DNA from: an uncultured Collinsella sp.
GTDB lineage: Bacteria > Actinomycetota > Coriobacteriia > Coriobacteriales > Coriobacteriaceae
Length of the DNA stretch: 64,000 nucleotides
Assembly: GCA_958435945.1 (NCBI GenBank)
Contig: CAUBIC010000011.1
Span: forward strand, 20,922-84,921
Direction: 5' to 3'
Shown here: positions 59,929 to 64,000 of the stretch, in pieces
Layout: every line of letters begins with the position of its first letter
How positions within the stretch are numbered: the first letter of the stretch is position 1
Made by a program: the position numbers and the translations under genes
The notes under the pieces: model-generated
What the model was told of the DNA's origin: nothing
The model's input: the letters and a program-made list of their open reading frames with translations, nothing else
Databases searched by the model: none

Positions 59929-60989
59929 CGTCAACAAGCAAGCAAGTAAATTGCTGTCAATCTTCCTTGGTCGACAATCCTCTCGTGAGCGTGATTGTGC
60001 CGATGTATAACGCTGAAAAAACGATTCAAAAGACATTAAATAGTCTTCAGCGTCAGAGTGTGAGCAACATTGAAATAATTATTGTTGATGATGGGTCGAC
60101 AGATCGTGGCGCTGAGCTAGTTATGGCTATTGCAGAGGGCGACAACCGGATTAAGCTGATTAGTCAAAACAATAGTGGTGTATGCGTGGCGCGTAATAGG
60201 GGTATCGATGAGGCCTCCGGTGATTGGGTGGCATTTGTTGATGCTGACGATATGCTGCCTATAAATGCAGTTAGGCTGTTGCTTGAATCCTCAGATGGCT
60301 GTAGCTTGGTTATCGGGGCTCTACTGAATGAGCATGGCGATTATTCGGGCAAGGCTATAAGCATCGACTGGAAAACAGCATGCTCTCTTAGCCTTGCATT
60401 TTGGGATAATGTTAATAAAGTTCCGTTTTCGAGCTTTACTAAAGGTGTTGTATTCCGAAGCGTTTGCGGAAAGATATTTAAGAAATCATTATTCCGGAAT
60501 GGTTTTCTTAAATTTGAAGATGGCATTCGTTTCGGTGAAGACGCGTTGTTTATGGTAGATGCTTATCGTCTGGCTGAAAGTGTAAAAGTAGTGGACTCGG
60601 CGGTCTATTGCTATGTCAACAATAGTGATTCAGTAACGAGAAATACTGATATCTCGGCTATCGAGAGTGTTGATAATTTACTGGTAAAACTATATGAGCT
60701 ATGTCACGTGAATCCGGATTTAAGCGAACTATATAAGCAATCTGCAGTCAGGGAAGTCTTATCTTTGATTCGTAATTGTGCACGTTTGGAATCGAATCAG
60801 CTTTTTAAGCCTGTCTCTAATATGGTCTGCCAGTCGTATTTCAGCTATTTAATGGAAGGCTTTGCTTCTCACCGCTATTCACGTCGATTTATCTCTGAAG
60901 TGAAAAATCGCATTACGATCCGTCTTCTTCTTGCGAGGCGTGTTATGGCTGCAATTGGCTTTACTAAGTTTGTTTATGGGGTACGTTAA
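59925..60989 (+). CDS. GT2-family glycosyltransferase
   Basis: 354 residues. The N-terminal GT-A domain starts PLVSVIVPMYNAEKTIQKTL, with IIIVDDGSTDRGAELV and FVDADDML (DXD). A C-terminal EpsJ-like extension of about 120 residues is mostly helical. ATG 59925 overlaps the preceding stop (ATGA). It probably adds one sugar of the repeat unit. Confidence 0.93.
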   Translation: MTSTSKQVNCCQSSLVDNPLVSVIVPMYNAEKTIQKTLNSLQRQSVSNIEIIIVDDGSTDRGAELVMAIAEGDNRIKLISQNNSGVCVARNRGIDEASGDWVAFVDADDMLPINAVRLLLESSDGCSLVIGALLNEHGDYSGKAISIDWKTACSLSLAFWDNVNKVPFSSFTKGVVFRSVCGKIFKKSLFRNGFLKFEDGIRFGEDALFMVDAYRLAESVKVVDSAVYCYVNNSDSVTRNTDISAIESVDNLLVKLYELCHVNPDLSELYKQSAVREVLSLIRNCARLESNQLFKPVSNMVCQSYFSYLMEGFASHRYSRRFISEVKNRITIRLLLARRVMAAIGFTKFVYGVR

Positions 60990-62189
60990 TTGAATTTGAC
61001 TAATGTGGAAAGATCATGGACTGAGATTATACGAGCAAATGCCGGGGCTGTAATGTTCAGCTTTGCTTTGGCTTTATTTTCAGTTTCCTATTATATTGGA
61101 TCAGTAAATGCTACCAATGTGTTTGGGATTTCTCTTGCGGTGCTTTCGCTGGTCCTTGAGTTTTTTGCCTTAGCGTTTCTACTGCTGAAGCTTTTACTAC
61201 AAAAGACTTCTCATGTGAAAGTGCTAGTTGGCTTGCTGCTGATTTTAATTTGCGTCGGGTCGCTGAAATCAAATAAAGCCCCTCAGATTATTTGGTTGGC
61301 GCTGTTTTGCCTTTGCGCTGAAGACGTCCCTGAATACTACATCTCAAGGTCTATTCTTGTATCGTCCGTCTTTATGCTATTGATGGTTGTTGGTCTCAAT
61401 AGTGTCGGTGCCATTCCTTCTGTATTAATGTCGCGCGGTAGCAATTTTGTACGAAATTCGATGGGCTTTGCCCATCCTAATAATTTTGGACAGCTTTTGT
61501 TTATTGCTTATTCTGCTTCTATTTTTGAGCTGAAAGGCAGAAGCGGTCTTGCGGGCATCTTCTGTTTCGCAATTGCTTTTTTCGTAGCTGATTCAAAAAC
61601 TTCTGCAGCAGGCATTTTCGTAATGGCCTTGTATTCGGTTATTTCATTCAGAAGCCCCCGTTCAAAACCATATGGGTCCCTATTTACTTTTTTACCGCTT
61701 TTTCTGGCGATTATTAGTATAGCCCTGCCCTTTATGTGGTCCCATGGTGCCAATAAATGTCTTGTTCAGCTTGATAATTTAATGACCAACCGGATTTTTT
61801 ATTCCGCCTATTATTTTGAAAACTACCCTCTGACTGTTTTTGGTAATGACTTAACGGCCATAGTTTCGCTGCCGTCTGCAACGGGTGGTTATTTAATACA
61901 AACAAGAGTCATGCTTGACAATGCATATTGTCGACTACTTATTCAATACGGTTTGATCCCATTTACCGCGTTTGTTGCTTTCTATTGCGTAGCGATAAAT
62001 AAAGCGCGTATTTCGGCCCACGTGACATTCATGGGCTTGGTCTTGTATTCCCTAATGGGGTTTGTTGAATGCGGAATGTTATATCCAGCATGTAATTTCT
62101 TTATGCTTATGGCGCTGCCCGCCTTTTCAGATAAGGGGCCCTGTCAATCCAGGGTGCCATCAAAGGATGTTGTGGAGATGGCTAAATAA
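60990..62189 (+). CDS. O-antigen/capsule polymerase (Wzy-like)
   Basis: 399-residue membrane protein with about ten hydrophobic segments. A loop GFAHPNNFGQLLFIAYSA (the H-P-N-x-x-G motif of Wzy-type polymerases) and a larger external loop before SATGGYLIQTRVMLDNAYCRLL identify it. Wzy polymerases link repeat units outside the membrane. The start is a TTG at 60990 directly after the previous stop; an ATG further down would lose the first helix. It overlaps wzx by one base. Confidence 0.87.
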   Translation: MNLTNVERSWTEIIRANAGAVMFSFALALFSVSYYIGSVNATNVFGISLAVLSLVLEFFALAFLLLKLLLQKTSHVKVLVGLLLILICVGSLKSNKAPQIIWLALFCLCAEDVPEYYISRSILVSSVFMLLMVVGLNSVGAIPSVLMSRGSNFVRNSMGFAHPNNFGQLLFIAYSASIFELKGRSGLAGIFCFAIAFFVADSKTSAAGIFVMALYSVISFRSPRSKPYGSLFTFLPLFLAIISIALPFMWSHGANKCLVQLDNLMTNRIFYSAYYFENYPLTVFGNDLTAIVSLPSATGGYLIQTRVMLDNAYCRLLIQYGLIPFTAFVAFYCVAINKARISAHVTFMGLVLYSLMGFVECGMLYPACNFFMLMALPAFSDKGPCQSRVPSKDVVEMAK

Positions 62190-63598
62190 TGGCAAAAATT
62201 AATACTACCAAGTCAGACATTATATGGAACTATGTAAGCACTGTTCTTTCAATGGGGAGCAGCTTCCTTCTTCTTCCGTTTCTGCTTGCTTACTTATCTA
62301 ACGCCGAACTTGGTCTCTGGTACACTTTTGTTGCCATTGGGAATTTAACGCTGTTATTTGAATTTGGCTTTACACCAACTTTTGCGAGAAATATTGTCTA
62401 TTGTCTTAGCGGTGCGCGTAGCATTAGCAAGAGCGGCTACGATTCATCTCAAGTTGGTGATTCTGTAGACTATGAGCTGCTTGGCAAATTGATTAAAACA
62501 TCCCGGATTGTTTACGCGCTAATTTCTTGCGTTGTCCTGATGCTTACCGCTACAGTTGGAACTGCCTACATTTCTTCAATTTCAAGTGCTATTGATCCCT
62601 TTTCTTGTTGGACCGCATGGTTAATTTTTTGTTTTGATGTGTTTTTTAATCTATTCTTTTTTCATTATACGACCTGCCTGAGAGGGTTCGGGGATATTTC
62701 CGCTGAAAGCAGGGCAAAGTCTTATGGTCGCATTGGGCAGCTTGTGGTTTCTGCGTTTTTGCTGTTTATGGGTTTTGGCATCATTGGCGCTGCCATCGGT
62801 TATCTGTTTAATGACATTGTGCTGAGATTTTTTTGCGGTCGCTTTCTGGAGGTTCACTCAGAGGCGATAAAAAAAGCAAACGATGCTTGTACGGGTGTTT
62901 CTATTTCTGAAATAAAAGAAACGTTTATTTCAGTGGCTTATTTGGCGTGGAGGGACGGCGTTGTTCAACTTTGCTGCTATGCTTCCACTCAGTTGAGTTC
63001 GCTGCTCTGCTCCTATTTTCTTGGTGTGGAGGTTAACTCTCAGTATTCATTAATTATTCAAGTTGGCGGTGCAATTTACGGGTTTGCCAGCGCCTACGTT
63101 CGATCTTTTATTCCAATGTTTCAATCTGCTTATGCTGGTGGCGAAGTTCAGACTGCACGAAAAATTATTGAAAAAAGTCTGTCTCTATATTGGATTTTAA
63201 TTGTTGTATGCACGATCGGTGTCTGGTTTGTCGGCTTCCCAGTCTTGTTCCTAGTTAAGAAAGGTTTTTCCCCCGACGGGCTTCTTTATTTCGCCTTGGT
63301 TGTTTATCTTGCGGTTTGGAACCATCATTCATTGTGTTGTAATTACATTATCAGTACGAATGAAATCCCCTATCTCCCGGCTTATATAGTTTCGGCTATT
63401 GCAGGTTTTGTATTGTCGTATGTCTTAATTTCCTTTACTGGCATGGGCGTCTGGGCGCTTGTGGTTGGTAATGGGGCCGCTCAGCTTGCATATAATAATT
63501 GGAAATGGCCTATATACCTTGCGCGTAAATTCTCTTCCCATTATTTTGCGTTGATTAGAGCTGGTCTCATGCAGTGGTCCTGCGCATTGAAGAAATAA
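62189..63598 (+). CDS. Polysaccharide flippase (Wzx-like, MATE/MVF fold)
   Basis: 469 residues with about 12-14 membrane helices, starting IIWNYVSTVLSMGSSFLLLPFLLAYL. The second helix pair FEFGFTPTFARNIVYCLSGA and the C-terminal half fit RfbX/Wzx translocases that move lipid-linked repeat units across the membrane. It is the last gene of the cluster in this window; TAATG overlap with the polymerase gene. Confidence 0.92.
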   Translation: MAKINTTKSDIIWNYVSTVLSMGSSFLLLPFLLAYLSNAELGLWYTFVAIGNLTLLFEFGFTPTFARNIVYCLSGARSISKSGYDSSQVGDSVDYELLGKLIKTSRIVYALISCVVLMLTATVGTAYISSISSAIDPFSCWTAWLIFCFDVFFNLFFFHYTTCLRGFGDISAESRAKSYGRIGQLVVSAFLLFMGFGIIGAAIGYLFNDIVLRFFCGRFLEVHSEAIKKANDACTGVSISEIKETFISVAYLAWRDGVVQLCCYASTQLSSLLCSYFLGVEVNSQYSLIIQVGGAIYGFASAYVRSFIPMFQSAYAGGEVQTARKIIEKSLSLYWILIVVCTIGVWFVGFPVLFLVKKGFSPDGLLYFALVVYLAVWNHHSLCCNYIISTNEIPYLPAYIVSAIAGFVLSYVLISFTGMGVWALVVGNGAAQLAYNNWKWPIYLARKFSSHYFALIRAGLMQWSCALKK

Positions 63599-63720
63599 GT
63601 GTTAATCACTGCTTTAATGTGACTTATGATTTCGATCGCGCCGATAGTGCCGAGAAAGTGGTGTAGAGTCCGATCCGAAGTAAGTTGCATGGCGTTGGGG
63701 AGCAGAGCCTGCTCGGCAGA
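63599..63720. other. Non-coding region after wzx
   Basis: No gene, terminator or repeat is recognised in these 122 bases. Confidence 0.6.
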
Positions 63721-63955
63721 TCACCATTTAGATGCAAGGCCTATAACCCGATCGCAAACCTCCAACGCAGCATATCGATGCGTGACGATGATGACGGTAT
63801 GACCGAGATTTCGCATGCGGTCCAGCATTTCTCGCTCGGTCTTGGGGTCGAGGGCCGATGTGCATACATCGAGCAGAAGCACAGGGGGTCGGAGCAGACC
63901 GCACGCGCAACGGCAAGGCGCTGGTCCAGGTCCCCATACCAGTTGTTGTTAGCGC
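63721..63955 (-). pseudogene. Fragment of an ABC-transporter ATP-binding protein
   Basis: On the minus strand the segment reads GDLDQRLAVARAVCSDP then, in the next frame, VLLLDVCTSALDPKTERE and HTVIIVTHRYAALEVCDRVI, which are the signature-helix, Walker B/D-loop and H-loop of an ABC ATPase. The frames meet at a run of five C (G-run 63884-63888); one more C would restore the protein. The signature lacks LSGGQ and upstream parts are not recognisable in the window. Stop at 63721. A decayed multidrug/polysaccharide exporter ATPase is likely. Confidence 0.75.
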
Positions 63956-64000
63956 CGGAATAATTTAGCCAAATATAGTCGGCCGAGATTGACCAATCCC

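Overview
The window looks like the chromosome of an anaerobic gut actinobacterium of the Coriobacteriia, most likely a Collinsella. This is an inference from gene content (formate hydrogenlyase with Hyf-type membrane subunits, a Sec-containing FdhF, a Glp/DUF1667 trio, many AbiEi-like solitary nucleases) and from GC-rich coding sequence; no rRNA or other direct taxon marker is present.

Left part (1-3100): a selenium-handling cluster, with the 3' end of selD, yedF, a small DUF3343 protein and a cysteine desulfurase-like enzyme. It is followed by brnQ, a tRNA-Pro/tRNA-Gly pair, an AbiEi/nuclease-like gene flanked by two copies of a 67-bp palindrome, and a RelB/PIN toxin-antitoxin locus whose toxin is frameshifted.

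7392-22801: a complete formate hydrogenlyase operon. It contains two HycB-like ferredoxins, formate dehydrogenase H with an in-frame UGA (codon 140) and a SECIS hairpin, hydrogenase-4-type membrane and catalytic subunits (hyfBCDEFGHI), hycH, the maturation protease hycI and the formate channel focA. Next come a second molybdopterin oxidoreductase, selA, selB, the selenocysteine tRNA gene selC, mobA and a second DUF3343 protein with a cysteine-rich N-terminus. Selenium donation, Sec-tRNA synthesis, Sec decoding, the molybdenum cofactor step and the selenoenzyme itself therefore lie within 30 kb.

30018-31507 is an IS3-family element with perfect 26-bp ends, an A7 slippery site and a nonsense codon in the transposase. 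After it come gdhA, a two-gene molybdenum hydroxylase, tRNA-Leu, tig-clpP-clpX, valS, folC, an Xaa-Pro peptidase, a three-gene leftward glpA-type operon, a small zinc-ribbon membrane protein and thrS.

53844-63598 is an exopolysaccharide/capsule locus: a LoaP/NusG-like antiterminator, an initiating sugar-phosphate transferase, glycosyltransferases, pyruvyl transferase, an F420-hydrogenase-beta-like protein, Wzy and Wzx. The genes become markedly AT-richer from about 55.3 kb, which suggests horizontal exchange. The right edge holds a decayed ABC-transporter ATPase fragment.

The most unusual non-coding structure is at 50427-50966: 14 copies of a 15-17-bp motif (consensus TGTTACAGATCGAGACA) in strictly alternating orientation, with an 80-81-bp period and length-conserved but sequence-variable 23-26-nt spacers. 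Four solitary 67-bp palindromes elsewhere (21-bp arms, exactly 25-nt loops) share its loop length and occur as matched pairs around two genes. Several intergenic regions also carry long inverted repeats with nested hairpins.
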